Shown here piece by piece: positions 22,501 to 30,678 of a DNA stretch of 64,000 nt (within the stretch, counting starts at the first letter, position 1; each line of letters begins with the position of its first letter). The stretch spans positions 62,001 through 126,000 of the forward strand of contig NZ_JAJNOC010000013.1 of NCBI RefSeq assembly GCF_021044825.1, read 5' to 3'. The translations under genes and the position numbers were made by a program. Under the pieces are notes generated by a model that saw nothing but the letters and a program-made list of their open reading frames with translations, was not told where the DNA came from and did no database searches. This DNA is from Massilia phyllostachyos. GTDB lineage: Bacteria > Pseudomonadota > Gammaproteobacteria > Burkholderiales > Burkholderiaceae_D.

Positions 22501-24153
22501 GCTGCTGCGGCTCGAGACGATGTCCGTGCGCACGAAGACCGAGGCGCCCAATTCCGTCACCGAGGTCGGGATGCCGTCGCTGACCGCGGCGCTGACGGAG
22601 AAGCCGAGGTAGGTGGTGCGGCCGCTGGTGTTGTTGGTCGGCAAGTTGCCGGTGATGTTCTTGCCTTCGGCATCGGCCGCGCTATCGACCAGGCAGAGCG
22701 CTGTATTGGGCGCCGCCTGGCAGATCGCGCCGCTGCCGCTGGTCCCGCCCACCCACGCCCGCACCGTGCCCTTGGTGCCGATCTTGTCGCGGAGCGCGGC
22801 AGCCACTGCGGCCGCGTTGATGCCGCGGTTGAAGGTCAGGCTGCTGGAGAACATGGCGACGCCGCCGTAGTTGAGCTGGGACTGGACCTGGTTCTTGGTG
22901 GGGTTGGTGCTGCCACTGACGTAGAGCAGCGCCGTCGAGGCGGTGCCGGACGACACGGACAGGGTGGTGCCCGCACGGCTGCCGTCCTTGAGCAGCGTAC
23001 AGGTCGGCACCGGCTTGCCGCTGGTTCCGCTCGGGCAGCTGATCGGCACCACCGCCACCACATTCGTGCCGTCGAGGGTGATGCCGTAGGTCGAGCAGGC
23101 CGGCACCCCGCCGCCGGTGGGCGTCTTGACACAGGCGGTGTAGGGCTGGGCCAGGCCGGCCTTGGCAATGATCGAAGCTGCCAGGGCATTGGCCACCGCC
23201 TGCTGCTTGGCGGCGGTGTTGGTGCCGCTGGCGGCGGTGACGGCGACGTTGGTAATGACCACCGAACCGGCGGGGCCGCTCGCGGTGACGCTGCTCAGGG
23301 TCATCGCGCTGGTGCTGGTGGAGGCGCCAATGGCGATGGTGCCGTACCACTCGGCCGGGCGATTGGGATCCGAATAGCGCGGGTACTTGAAATTGCCGAC
23401 GTACTTGGCCTGGCAGTTGGTCAGGGCGCGCGAGTCGCACCAGCGCACCCGGGCAGGGTAGGGATAGCCGGCGGGTGCGGTGGCGTTGACCGCGGTCACG
23501 CGGCAATTGGTGAGCGCCTGGTCGCTGCAGTATTCGGCGACGTTGATCAGGTAGTAATAGGGGTTGGCGGTGAAGCTCTGCGCCGTGTACCGCTCTTCGT
23601 TGGGAAACACATAGCCGATGGTATTGGCGCTGCAGTTGCCGCTGCCGTCGCACCAGCGCAGGTCGGGAAAGCCGCTCACCAGGTTGGTGTTATTGGCACC
23701 CGCCCCGGTCAGGTCGGTGCGGTTGACGTTGAAGCCGTCGGTGGTGACCGAGGTCCAGCCGCCGGTGGCGCTGCGGGTCTGGCTCGTAAAACTGCTGCCG
23801 TCGGCGCGCACCGGCGGCAGGTAGCGCACGCGCGGGTCGTAGTACTGCTTGTTGAAGTCCGGACTGGCGAAGGGTGGGTCGCCGATGCGGCAGCCGCGGA
23901 TCCCGGCCGCGATGGTCTCGCGCGCGCGGCAGCTGGTGCCGTCGTCGACGTAGTCGGGCGTGAAGGCGCTGCTCATCGAGCCCGAGTTATCGTAGAGGAG
24001 CATCAGGTTCGGCTTCACCGTGCCGCTGCCGGTCATGTTCAGCAGCGGCAGGTTGGCGATCTCGGTCGGGCCGGCGTAGGCCGGCGCCAGCAGGGCGCCG
24101 AGGGCGGTGAAGACCGCCAGCGCGGACAGGATGCGGGAGAAAATACGGTTCAT
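19561..24153 (-). CDS. pilY1: PilY1/PilC-type pilus tip adhesin and assembly protein
   Basis: Large secreted protein (1,530 residues) that sits at the tip of type IV pili, promotes pilus extension and mediates adhesion. A signal peptide (cleaved near APAYA-GPT, about residue 27) is followed by a von Willebrand A-like segment with a MIDAS-type DNSGSM at residues 55-60. The C-terminal third is a beta-propeller of the Neisseria PilC type (GDIASAKPAFVRDPR..., AAANDGMLHAFASTDGEELWAYVPR). Many Cys pairs are present, fitting the periplasm. The start has GGAG 6 bases upstream. It is the last gene of the minor-pilin operon and is longer than Pseudomonas PilY1 (about 1,160 residues). Confidence 0.92.
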   Translation of the reverse strand: MNRIFSRILSALAVFTALGALLAPAYAGPTEIANLPLLNMTGSGTVKPNLMLLYDNSGSMSSAFTPDYVDDGTSCRARETIAAGIRGCRIGDPPFASPDFNKQYYDPRVRYLPPVRADGSSFTSQTRSATGGWTSVTTDGFNVNRTDLTGAGANNTNLVSGFPDLRWCDGSGNCSANTIGYVFPNEERYTAQSFTANPYYYLINVAEYCSDQALTNCRVTAVNATAPAGYPYPARVRWCDSRALTNCQAKYVGNFKYPRYSDPNRPAEWYGTIAIGASTSTSAMTLSSVTASGPAGSVVITNVAVTAASGTNTAAKQQAVANALAASIIAKAGLAQPYTACVKTPTGGGVPACSTYGITLDGTNVVAVVPISCPSGTSGKPVPTCTLLKDGSRAGTTLSVSSGTASTALLYVSGSTNPTKNQVQSQLNYGGVAMFSSSLTFNRGINAAAVAAALRDKIGTKGTVRAWVGGTSGSGAICQAAPNTALCLVDSAADAEGKNITGNLPTNNTSGRTTYLGFSVSAAVSDGIPTSVTELGASVFVRTDIVSSRSSYPKSLGRSDCAAETSCSYDEEMTNFANWYAYYKTRNQMMKTTVGQAFQPIGDNYNVGLTSLSSAAAEGSMMKPNRFSGTHRSNWYDTLYAMNGSQSTPIRQALHAIGKLYANQAPYEYQGDNQVVKFPCQQNFTIVTTDGYWNGNAAATVVSNDETESASRFCLRSKGCVDATSQTANSLADVALYWYNGGSNDDTTSLRPAMEDWTRPGLVPAAPGENQRLHMKTYTLGLGVDGIMNYEPNYDTAVREGGDFYKLITGVTSGCPWNGGGAYVWPDPKTGDNGGSAAYQSRVDDLWHAAINGHGKYFSASDPLQVVEGLRSALSNIEVKSGAAAASATSTPNVSQYDNDIYSATFTTVKWFGQLTKRAIDPVTGDVGANDLWNSSTVVGRKVEDSADSRRILMLDVGTRALKDFDYAEMSAGERAWFDNKCGAMSQCANLSSTNRAIVNSGANVVNWLRGQQQYADDTVMRAYSRSETIPQGMSSTVPLVLGDIASAKPAFVRDPRKKYPRAGYEDFAVDNADRPGTVYAAANDGMLHAFASTDGEELWAYVPRITMKKLHLQASVNYGVNHQYTVDGSPETADVQINGEWRTVLVGGLNAGGRGYYALDVTDPAQPRGLWELCADASVCSGINYEPEIGLSFGNAQFGTWKNASGAERWVVFLTSGYNNIPGTDGVNTGSGKGFLFVVDVATGQVLDRISTNAGTTTTPSGFAKITAITENPTIDPLVTYVYGGDNQGQMWRFDFTSPGTVRTIKMGDAGANQPITTRPDVALCQVERTNTDGSKTLDVQRVVAFGTGRLLDIGDIGNTAVQSAYVLGDTGVAVSAAQWRTTSSMIKMTLTKTTTAAGDLYASDGAAVDLSKHAGWYVDFDRNAGERVNLDPNIVLGTLRVVTNIPSSSSSCSVGGTSNIYGFDLCTGKGSGQTLSNNAGVVGSTDISLPDGSTYTLATPATGGIIKVPTTSAVKIPTRRSGVRRVRE

Positions 24154-24190
24154 GCGCGCTCCGTTCTTGAATCTTGAATATGCCGGCGCC

Positions 24191-24790
24191 TCAGGCGCCC
24201 AGCAGGACCACCATCTGGGTGATCACGTTGCCGCCGCGCGGGCCGTCGATGCGGGCCGTGATCACGTAGTGGATCTGCGGCACGCCGTTGTACAGCACCG
24301 TGTCGGTCTTCATGCTGTCGCCGATCCGGACCGTGTTGCCGAGTTCCGCGGTGTTGGCGGTGGTGCGCACGCAGGCCTGGCCCGGCGCGTTGTTGGGCGC
24401 CACCATGCTGCACATCCGGTGGATCACGTAGCGGATGCGGTTGCCCTTGCCGTCGTCGATCTCGCGCGAGCCGTTCCAGAATTCGCTGGCGCGCACGTTG
24501 ACCTTGGTGTTCATGTTGGCGCGGTAGCCCTGCGCCGTCACGTGGGCGTTCAGCAGCGCCTTGTTGGCGGCGGCGGTCTGGCTCAGCCACTGGAAGCCGG
24601 TGTGCAGGCCGAAGTCGGAGGCGCGCGCGAGCTGGGCGTCGTAGGCCAGGTTACTTGCCGTCAGCGTGGTCGAATTGCTGGAGCGGAGCAGGTAGATGCT
24701 CGAGACCAGCAGCACCAGCAGCATGATCAGCATGACCGGCAGCGCGATGCCGCGCGCGGGCCGCGCGAATGATGGTTTAAACGGCGTCAT
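24191..24790 (-). CDS. pilX: Minor pilin PilX-like assembly protein
   Basis: A 199-residue type IV pilus minor pilin. The prepilin cleavage site is ARG-IALPVMLIMLLVLL, with a hydrophobic N-terminal helix of about 22 residues. The usual Glu at +5 is Val, as is common for PilX/GspK-like tip pilins. The globular part is Thr/Asn-rich. ATG at 24790 overlaps the pilW stop (ATGA), so it is translationally coupled. It precedes pilY1 by 37 bases. With PilV, PilW, FimT and PilE it should form the priming complex at the pilus tip. Confidence 0.88.
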   Translation of the reverse strand: MTPFKPSFARPARGIALPVMLIMLLVLLVSSIYLLRSSNSTTLTASNLAYDAQLARASDFGLHTGFQWLSQTAAANKALLNAHVTAQGYRANMNTKVNVRASEFWNGSREIDDGKGNRIRYVIHRMCSMVAPNNAPGQACVRTTANTAELGNTVRIGDSMKTDTVLYNGVPQIHYVITARIDGPRGGNVITQMVVLLGA

Positions 24791-25968
24791 GACGAAGTCG
24801 GCCTCCAGCCCGCATTGCGCAGCGGGACGATGGTTTCGAACACACGGTAGCGGTAGCAGCGCCAGTCGACCGCGTCGCCGGTGACGGCCACGTCGACCTG
24901 CACCGGCGCGGTGTTGCCGTTGTCGGCGCCCAGGGTGGCGAACACGGTCGGGCGCACGGTGGTGGCGGTGCACTGGCCGGTCGCCGGGTTCGGGCGTTCG
25001 GGATTCCTGGCGCGCGCCACCACGGCGATGCGCAGCGCGGCGATGCGCTGGTAGTCGCCGGCGCTGCCGGCGGTGCCGTTGTTGTCGGCGTCCAGCATGG
25101 TGCTCGACCAGGCGCTCACGCGCAGGCCCTGCTCCGGCGTGAAGGCGGCGCCGGCGCGGGTATCGAGCCCGTACTGGGCCTTGAGCGAGACGATGTTGTC
25201 GGCTACGGGCTGCGAGGCTTCGCTGGCGCCGGCCAGGTCGGTGGCGCGCAGGCGCAGGTAGCCGCGCTCGATCGACCAGGTGCGCAGGGCCAGGCTGGCG
25301 GCCGGCCCCAGGTTGAAGATGCGGGTCGCCTCGCCCTTGTAGGCGCCGGCCAGCGCGCCGCTGTTGAAGCGGTTGCCGGCGCCGCCGATCATCAGGTACT
25401 GAGACGAGGGCGGCGGCGCCAGGGCGTCGAGGTCGTTCGAGACCTGGGCCAGCGAGCAGCGCCCGCCCTTCTTCTCCGGGGCCACAAGGATCGCATCGCC
25501 CCTGGCGAAGCCGTAGGGCCGGCGGTCGATGGTCAATTGGGTGCCGCCGATATAGTCCTGCTGCAGGCGGACGATGCCGGTGCCCGTGGGCGAGGTGCCG
25601 GCGTACAGGCTAAGGCGGTCCGGCCCGGCGCCGCCATTCTCGATCACGGCGGCGGCCAGCGGGCGGATCGCCACGCCGCCGCGCTGGGCCGGCGCCAGCT
25701 GGTAGTCCTCGCTGTCTTCCATGTAGGTGTCGCAGCCGACGATCAGCGGTTCGTTCAGGCCGAAACCGGCGTACTCGGCGTCGCCGCTGATTTGGAACAT
25801 CGCCAGCATCCCGTTCTGCATCGAGTCCGAGCCGCCCAGCGCGGCGTCCTTGGTCTTCTCGCCGTCGGTCATCAGACGGGTGGCGAAGATCACGGCCAGC
25901 AGGCCGATCACGATGCTGACCATCAGCTCGACCAGCGAGAAACCGCCCTGGCGCTGCATGTTCTTCAT
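24787..25968 (-). CDS. pilW: Minor pilin PilW
   Basis: A 393-residue minor pilin required for assembly of type IV pili. The N terminus QGG-FSLVELMVSIVIGLLAVIFATRLM has the prepilin peptidase site and Glu at +5. A large globular domain follows, with paired cysteines near residues 79, 191 and in the C-terminal part. ATG at 25968 overlaps the pilV stop by ATGA. The frame is open far upstream but that part overlaps pilV in another frame and is not coding. Third from last in the operon. Confidence 0.9.
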   Translation of the reverse strand: MKNMQRQGGFSLVELMVSIVIGLLAVIFATRLMTDGEKTKDAALGGSDSMQNGMLAMFQISGDAEYAGFGLNEPLIVGCDTYMEDSEDYQLAPAQRGGVAIRPLAAAVIENGGAGPDRLSLYAGTSPTGTGIVRLQQDYIGGTQLTIDRRPYGFARGDAILVAPEKKGGRCSLAQVSNDLDALAPPPSSQYLMIGGAGNRFNSGALAGAYKGEATRIFNLGPAASLALRTWSIERGYLRLRATDLAGASEASQPVADNIVSLKAQYGLDTRAGAAFTPEQGLRVSAWSSTMLDADNNGTAGSAGDYQRIAALRIAVVARARNPERPNPATGQCTATTVRPTVFATLGADNGNTAPVQVDVAVTGDAVDWRCYRYRVFETIVPLRNAGWRPTSS

Positions 25969-26414
25969 TGCGACCCCGCCAGGTAGGACACGATGCGGTG
26001 GCTGTTGGTCGGCGTGTCGGCCTTGCGCCGCCAGCTGATCGTGATGTCGACGGTGGCCGGCGCCGCGGCGGCCGCGCCCGGCGTGACCGCGACCGCGATC
26101 GAGGCGCCGGGAATCTGGCGCACGGTCTCGGCGTGCCAGGCCGCCAGGCGCGCCGGCGGCGCCGCGCCGGCGGCGACCGTGTAGCCGTTCAGGTTGGCGA
26201 AATCGGTGTTCATCACGCCGAGCAGCTTGTTGGCGGCGATCGCCGCCTCGACGCGCTGGCCGGCGTCGGCCAGCGCCGAGACCGAGCGCGCCTGCAGGCC
26301 GACGGTGCCGATCACGCCGATGGCGAGGATGACGATGGCGAGCAGGGCTTCGAGCAAGGCGATGCCCTGCTGCGCCTTCATGCGGGTAGATACGAGGAAG
26401 CGGCGGGTCTTCAT
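25965..26414 (-). CDS. pilV: Minor pilin PilV
   Basis: A 149-residue minor pilin. The N-terminal helix begins QQG-IALLEALLAIVILAIGVIG, with Glu at +5. The leader is either 17 residues from ATG at 26414 or 6 residues from an internal ATG ten codons later. ATG at 26414 overlaps the fimT stop by ATGA like every other junction in the operon, so it is preferred. Length and position between fimT and pilW fit PilV. Confidence 0.88.
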   Translation of the reverse strand: MKTRRFLVSTRMKAQQGIALLEALLAIVILAIGVIGTVGLQARSVSALADAGQRVEAAIAANKLLGVMNTDFANLNGYTVAAGAAPPARLAAWHAETVRQIPGASIAVAVTPGAAAAAPATVDITISWRRKADTPTNSHRIVSYLAGSQ

Positions 26415-27049
26415 TCGGGGCACCTGCGCGAGTCGTTGGGGACGGCGTTCGGTTCGCAGCGGGCGGCGACACCGGCCAGCGTCAGCACCACGCTGGTGGC
26501 GCGGAAGCCGTTGCTGCTGCCGGCATTGCTGGCCGGGGTCAGGTCGATCCGCATCATGCGGGTCGAGGCGCGGGTGTCGACCCAGCCCAGCGGGGTGAAA
26601 TAGACGGCGGTGTCGCCGTCCGGGCCCGGGGTGACCGCCAGGCGGTTGGTGCCGGGCAGCGCATCGGCGCTGCGCACCACCGACTTGAAGCCGGCGCCGG
26701 TGTCGAGCGGGGCCTTGACCGCGCTGTTCGCGTCCGACCAGCTGCCGCTGGCGTCGCTGCATGGCGTGTCCTGGCTCGGGAAGCACAGGTCGACCCGCCA
26801 GTCGTACTGGCCGCTGACGTCGTTGCGGCTCAGGACCAGGCGGCTGGCGCTGTTGTTGGCCAGGGCCTGGGCACGCGCGAGGGTAAACCCTTCGGCGTAG
26901 AAGCCGGCGGCGGCGTTGGCCTTGGTGGCGGCCAGCCAGTCGCTCATGCGCGGGATGCCGACCGCCAGCAGGATGCCGAAGATGGCCAGCGCCACCATCG
27001 CCTCCAGCAGGGTGAAACCGGCCGCCCGCGGCCTCAATCGCGGCCTCAT
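26411..27049 (-). CDS. fimT: Minor pilin FimT/GspH-like
   Basis: A 212-residue GspH/FimT-type pseudopilin. Cleavage site RAAG-FTLLEAMVALAIFGILLAVGIPRM with Glu at +5, followed by the FYAEGFTLARAQALANN block typical of GspH/FimT (helix leading into the beta domain). ATG at 27049 overlaps the pilE stop by ATGA; another ATG three codons upstream (27058) is possible. The globular domain contains two close cysteines (LCFPSQDTPCSD). Confidence 0.87.
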   Translation of the reverse strand: MRPRLRPRAAGFTLLEAMVALAIFGILLAVGIPRMSDWLAATKANAAAGFYAEGFTLARAQALANNSASRLVLSRNDVSGQYDWRVDLCFPSQDTPCSDASGSWSDANSAVKAPLDTGAGFKSVVRSADALPGTNRLAVTPGPDGDTAVYFTPLGWVDTRASTRMMRIDLTPASNAGSSNGFRATSVVLTLAGVAARCEPNAVPNDSRRCPE

Positions 27050-27477
27050 TGGGCGCATGTGCCTTCCTTGCGGTCGACCCAGCAGTTGTTGCTGGCGTTC
27101 CAGCCGCTCGGCACGCTTGTCGTGGCGCGGTTGCCGTTCTGGTCGATGGTGAAGACGAAGTTGGCGGCGCCGGCGCGGCCGGTGGCGGTCAAGGTGTAGG
27201 CGCTGGCGGTGCCGGTGGTCAAGGCGTAGGTGAAGTTCGCCGAGGCCTGCGGCATCAGCTGGAGGCTGGCCGCGTCGAAGCCGGCGTAGCTGCGGGTGTT
27301 CGACCAGTGCTGCTCCAGGCGCGGCTGGGCGGCGGCCAGGCCGGTGAAGGCTTCCGACAGGCGGGCGCGCATCATGTAGCCGTTGTAGGACGGCAGGGCG
27401 ATCGCCGTCAGGATACCGATCACGACCACCGCGATCATGATCTCGATGAGGGTGAAACCTGCCTGGCGCTTGTTCAT
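27046..27477 (-). CDS. pilE: Type IV pilin PilE-like
   Basis: A 143-residue pilin. Short leader and cleavage site MNKRQAG-FTLIEIMIAVVVIGILTAIALPSYNGYM, then the SEAFTGLAAAQPRLEQHW segment and a C-terminal disulfide pair (CWVDRKEGTC). This form is close to PilE-type minor pilins of Pseudomonas-like clusters; it could also serve as a major pilin. ATG at 27477 has GGAG 5 bases upstream. It is the first pilin gene of the operon, 98 bases after the sensor kinase gene on the same strand, behind a structured leader. Confidence 0.9.
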   Translation of the reverse strand: MNKRQAGFTLIEIMIAVVVIGILTAIALPSYNGYMMRARLSEAFTGLAAAQPRLEQHWSNTRSYAGFDAASLQLMPQASANFTYALTTGTASAYTLTATGRAGAANFVFTIDQNGNRATTSVPSGWNASNNCWVDRKEGTCAQ

Positions 27478-27487
27478 TTTATCTCCA

Positions 27488-27539
27488 CAGGGAAATGTTT
27501 CCATGCGGCATCTTACCGCATGAAGCTTGCATTTCCCTG
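27488..27539 (-). promoter_or_regulatory. Nested inverted repeat in the pilE leader
   Basis: Outer perfect 10-bp arms CAGGGAAATG/CATTTCCCTG (27488-27497 and 27530-27539) enclose an inner 7-bp hairpin CATGCGG/CCGCATG. The outer arm touches the pilE ribosome site (GTGGAG). It may be a leader RNA structure controlling pilE translation or a two-part operator. There is no U-run, so it is not an obvious terminator. Confidence 0.5.
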
Positions 27540-27575
27540 AGGAAAAGCTGACAGATTCCTGACAAGCGCACAGAT

Positions 27576-28919
27576 TCAAGTGGTGGCCGGGAACCTGACC
27601 GTGAAGCGCGCCCCTCGGCCGTCCGGCCCGGTATCCAGCGCGACCGTCGCGCCGTGCAGGGTGGCGATGTCGCGCACGATGGACAGGCCCAGGCCGCTGC
27701 CGCTGCTGTGCTGGTCCAAGCGGACGAAGCGCTGGAATACTCGCGCCCGCTTTTCCGGCGCGATGCCGGGCCCCGAATCCTCGACCGCGAACAGCACGCC
27801 CTCCTCCACCGTGCGGCAATGGACGGTGACGGCGCCGCCCGCGGGCGTATAGCGCAGCGCATTGTCGACCAGGTTGTCGACCAGGTCGCGCAGCATGTCG
27901 CGGTCCCCCGCAAGGGGGCTCGGGGCCAGTTCGAAGCCGAGGTCGATATCCTTGCGCGCCGCCTGCTCGACGAAAGGCTGCACGGCTCCGGCCACCAGCG
28001 CCGCCAGGTCGAGCCGCGCCAGGCTGGCGCGTCCCAGGCGGTCCGGCCCAGCGCGCTCGAGCGAGAGCAGCTGGTTGGCCTGGCGGATCATGCGTTCGTT
28101 GGCGAGCAGCAGCAGCTCGACCACCTTGCCCGTCTCCGGGTCGTCGCGGTGGCGCGCGGCGATCCATTCGAGCTGCAGGCGCAGGCCCGCCAGCGGCGTG
28201 CGCAGCTGGTGCGCGACGTTGGCGCGGAAGTCGTCCTGGGCGCGGCTGCCGGCGGCGATCCGCTCCAGCAGGGCATTGAAGGCGCCGGCCAGCGGCGCCA
28301 GCTCGCGCGGCATGCCGGCGTCGTCGAGCGGGGCCAGGTCGCCGCTGCCGCGCGCATCGAGGCGCGCGCGCAGGCGCGCCAGCGGCGCCAGGCCGTTGCC
28401 GACCGAGAACCAGACCAGGCCGACCAGGGCCAGGCTGAACAGCACGCCGAGCAGCGCCAGGCCGCGCAGGATGGCCGCGCGCACCTGCTGGCGCTGCACC
28501 AGGGTCCGCGCGACGCCGACCTCGACCGGGCCGTCCGGACCGGGAAGCAACAGGGTCGCCGCGCGCACCGGCTCGCCGTGGATGCTGGCGTCGCGCACCG
28601 GCCCGCCGCCGGCAAGTAGAGGAAAGGCCGGTTCTCCCGCCACCACCCGGCCGTCGCGCAGGCGCACCACGAACCAGCTGGCGTCCGGCGCGCCGGCGCC
28701 CAGCAGGCGCGCGGCCGTGGCCGGGGCCTCGACTCGGACCGCGCCGTCCCCGATGCGCACGCGGGTGGCGAGGCCGGTGGCGGCGTCCAGCAAGCCCTGG
28801 TCGAAGGCCAGCTGGGCCGGCGTCCAGGCCAGCAGGTAGGTCAGGCTGGCGGCGAGCAGGTTGAACACCAGGATGGGCAGCACCAGCCACTTGAGCAGGC
28901 GCAGGCGGATGCTGGTCAT
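27576..28919 (-). CDS. Sensor histidine kinase, QseC/TctE type
   Basis: Membrane sensor kinase of 447 residues. Membrane segments at about residues 8-30 and 153-173 flank a periplasmic sensor region resembling the 2CSK N-terminal domain of TctE/QseC kinases. The phosphoacceptor is His237 in NVAHQLRTPL; the N box NLVDNALRYTP, the G1 box DSGPGI and the G2 box GSGLGLSIV are all intact. It starts 10 bases after the stop of the response regulator gene, so the two form an operon, and pilE follows 98 bases downstream. The signal is unknown. Confidence 0.9.
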   Translation of the reverse strand: MTSIRLRLLKWLVLPILVFNLLAASLTYLLAWTPAQLAFDQGLLDAATGLATRVRIGDGAVRVEAPATAARLLGAGAPDASWFVVRLRDGRVVAGEPAFPLLAGGGPVRDASIHGEPVRAATLLLPGPDGPVEVGVARTLVQRQQVRAAILRGLALLGVLFSLALVGLVWFSVGNGLAPLARLRARLDARGSGDLAPLDDAGMPRELAPLAGAFNALLERIAAGSRAQDDFRANVAHQLRTPLAGLRLQLEWIAARHRDDPETGKVVELLLLANERMIRQANQLLSLERAGPDRLGRASLARLDLAALVAGAVQPFVEQAARKDIDLGFELAPSPLAGDRDMLRDLVDNLVDNALRYTPAGGAVTVHCRTVEEGVLFAVEDSGPGIAPEKRARVFQRFVRLDQHSSGSGLGLSIVRDIATLHGATVALDTGPDGRGARFTVRFPATT

Positions 28920-28929
28920 GTCGGTGGGT

Positions 28930-29610
28930 TCAGCCGGCGGCTTCGAGCAGGTAGCCGAAGCCGCGGATGGTGCGGATCGCGACCCCGGCGCCGTCGAGCT
29001 TCAGGCGCAGGCGCGAGACGTAGACCTCGACCGCGTTCAGGGTCAGATCCTCGCCCCAGGGCGCGATGGTGTCGATGATCTGCTGCTTGGAGACGACCCG
29101 GCCGGCCTGCTGCAGCAGGTATTCGAGCACCGCCCATTCGCGCGCCGACAGGTCCAGCACCCGCTCGCCCACGCGGGCGCGGCGGGTGGCGCTGTCGAGC
29201 AGCAGCTGGCCCAGGCCGAACTGGCTCGGCGGCGTCGCATGGCGCCGCGCCAGCACGCGGATGCGGGCCACCAGTTCGGCGGTGGCGAAGGGTTTGACCA
29301 GGTAGTCGTCGGCGCCGGCTTCCAGGCCGCGTACGCGGTCCTCGATGGCGTCGCGCGCGGTAAGCAGCAGCACCGGCAGCTGGCTGCCGCGGGCGCGCAG
29401 GCGGCGCAGCACTTCGAAGCCGTCGATGCCGGGCAGGCCGATATCGAGCACCAGCACGGCGGGCGCGCCTGGCGCGGCCCCCTGCAGGCGGGTGTCGGCG
29501 GCCAGGCCATCCTGCAGCAATTCGACCTGCATGTCCTGCGCCGTCAGGGCGCGCAGCAGGCCGTCGGCGAGCACGGCATCGTCTTCGACCAGCAGGAGCG
29601 GGAGGGGCAT
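28930..29610 (-). CDS. OmpR-family response regulator (TctD/QseB-like)
   Basis: A 226-residue response regulator. The receiver domain has the acidic pair ED at 9-10/11, phosphoacceptor Asp56 (LVLDIGLPG), Thr near 83 (LLTARDA) and Lys near 105 (YLVKPF). The C-terminal winged helix (ARVGERVLDLSAREWAVLEYLL...) is of the OmpR type. ATG at 29610 starts exactly at the receiver domain; the open frame upstream is not homologous. Upstream of and coupled to the kinase gene, and followed by the pilus operon, which it may control. Confidence 0.9.
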   Translation of the reverse strand: MPLPLLLVEDDAVLADGLLRALTAQDMQVELLQDGLAADTRLQGAAPGAPAVLVLDIGLPGIDGFEVLRRLRARGSQLPVLLLTARDAIEDRVRGLEAGADDYLVKPFATAELVARIRVLARRHATPPSQFGLGQLLLDSATRRARVGERVLDLSAREWAVLEYLLQQAGRVVSKQQIIDTIAPWGEDLTLNAVEVYVSRLRLKLDGAGVAIRTIRGFGYLLEAAG

Positions 29611-29867
29611 GGGCGCATCGTAAAAATCGAAAGACCCATTATGCGCGAATTCGTTGCCGTATCCAAAGAAAACGCATGAACAGAACGTCATCTCTCCAGT
29701 AGGACTGGACTGACATAACCCCATGGGACAAGCCTACACAGGGGCAACTCCAAGTCTTATGTTCGACAACGTACTATAGCTTTAATGTACACACATCGCG
29801 ATGAGGCATAGAAAAACAAGCCGCAGAGATCGCCCCCGATGCACGTTAGAGATAAAGAGGACAACAA

Positions 29868-30668
29868 ATGAACAACACTCAACTTGGTGGTACGCAGAAA
29901 GTGCAACACAAGATCCCAGCCACGAGTGAGACTGTGAAATCCGCGTCCCGCCCCGTTGTCAGCTACAGCGGCACCCAACAGAACGAACTGCTGGCCGCCC
30001 TGCCCCGCCAGGACCTGGAAAGCCTGTTCGAGCAGCTGGAGCTGGTTCCTCTGCCCTTCGGCAAGGAGTTGTTCGAGTATGGCAGCAAATTGGAACACGT
30101 GTATTTCCCGACGACCGCAATCGTGTCGCTGCTGTATGTGATGGAAGACGGCGCCACCACCGAGATCGCGGTGGTCGGCCACGAAGGCGCGGTCGGCGTG
30201 TCGCTGTTCATGGGTGAGCGCGCTACCTGCAGCGCCGTGGTCCAGAGCGCCGGCTACGGCTACCGCCTGAAAACCCAGTTCCTGCGTGACGCCTTCAACA
30301 AGGGCGGCGCCCTGCCGCAACTGCTGATGCGCTACACCAACGCCCTGTTCGCCCAGATGGCCCAGAACGCCGTCGGCGGCCGCCACAGCTCGATCGAACA
30401 GAAACTGTGCCGCTGGCTGCTGGACCGCCTGGACCGTTCGGCCAGCAATGAGCTGAAAGTGACCCAGGAACTGATCTCGATCATGCTGGGCGTGCGCCGC
30501 GAAAGCATCACCGCCGCCGCCGGCAAGCTGCAGGACGAAGGCCTGATCCAGTACCGCCGCGGCAATATCACCGTGCTCGACCGTGCAGGCCTGGAAGAGT
30601 ACGCCGGCGAATGCTACAAGGTCGCCAAGTCGGAATACGACCGCCTGCTGATGGACGTGGCGCGTTAA
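29868..30668 (+). CDS. Crp/Fnr-family transcriptional regulator
   Basis: A 266-residue regulator. An N-terminal extension of about 35 residues precedes a cyclic-nucleotide-binding-like beta barrel (about 45-165) and a winged helix (about 190-245, KVTQELISIMLGVRRESITAAAGKLQDEGLI). The arginine and serine that bind cAMP in Crp are not apparent, and there are no Fnr-type N-terminal cysteines for an iron-sulfur cluster, so the ligand is unknown. The ATG has GAGGA 8 bases upstream. It is convergent with a sensor kinase gene and stands alone. The 257 bases before it hold its promoter; I see no convincing operator. Confidence 0.88.
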   Translation: MNNTQLGGTQKVQHKIPATSETVKSASRPVVSYSGTQQNELLAALPRQDLESLFEQLELVPLPFGKELFEYGSKLEHVYFPTTAIVSLLYVMEDGATTEIAVVGHEGAVGVSLFMGERATCSAVVQSAGYGYRLKTQFLRDAFNKGGALPQLLMRYTNALFAQMAQNAVGGRHSSIEQKLCRWLLDRLDRSASNELKVTQELISIMLGVRRESITAAAGKLQDEGLIQYRRGNITVLDRAGLEEYAGECYKVAKSEYDRLLMDVAR

Positions 30669-30678
30669 TCGTCAGTCG

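Noticed and set aside
19909-24177. Open frame of 1,422 codons on the plus strand opposite pilY1
   Set aside because: Antisense shadow of pilY1 and upstream; the composition is repetitive Val/Gly/Arg/Ala without motifs, and the minus-strand frame is clearly PilY1.
27478-28890. N-terminal extension of the pilE frame through the kinase gene
   Set aside because: It lies out of frame within the kinase gene; the pilin leader with its own ribosome site at 27477 shows the real start.
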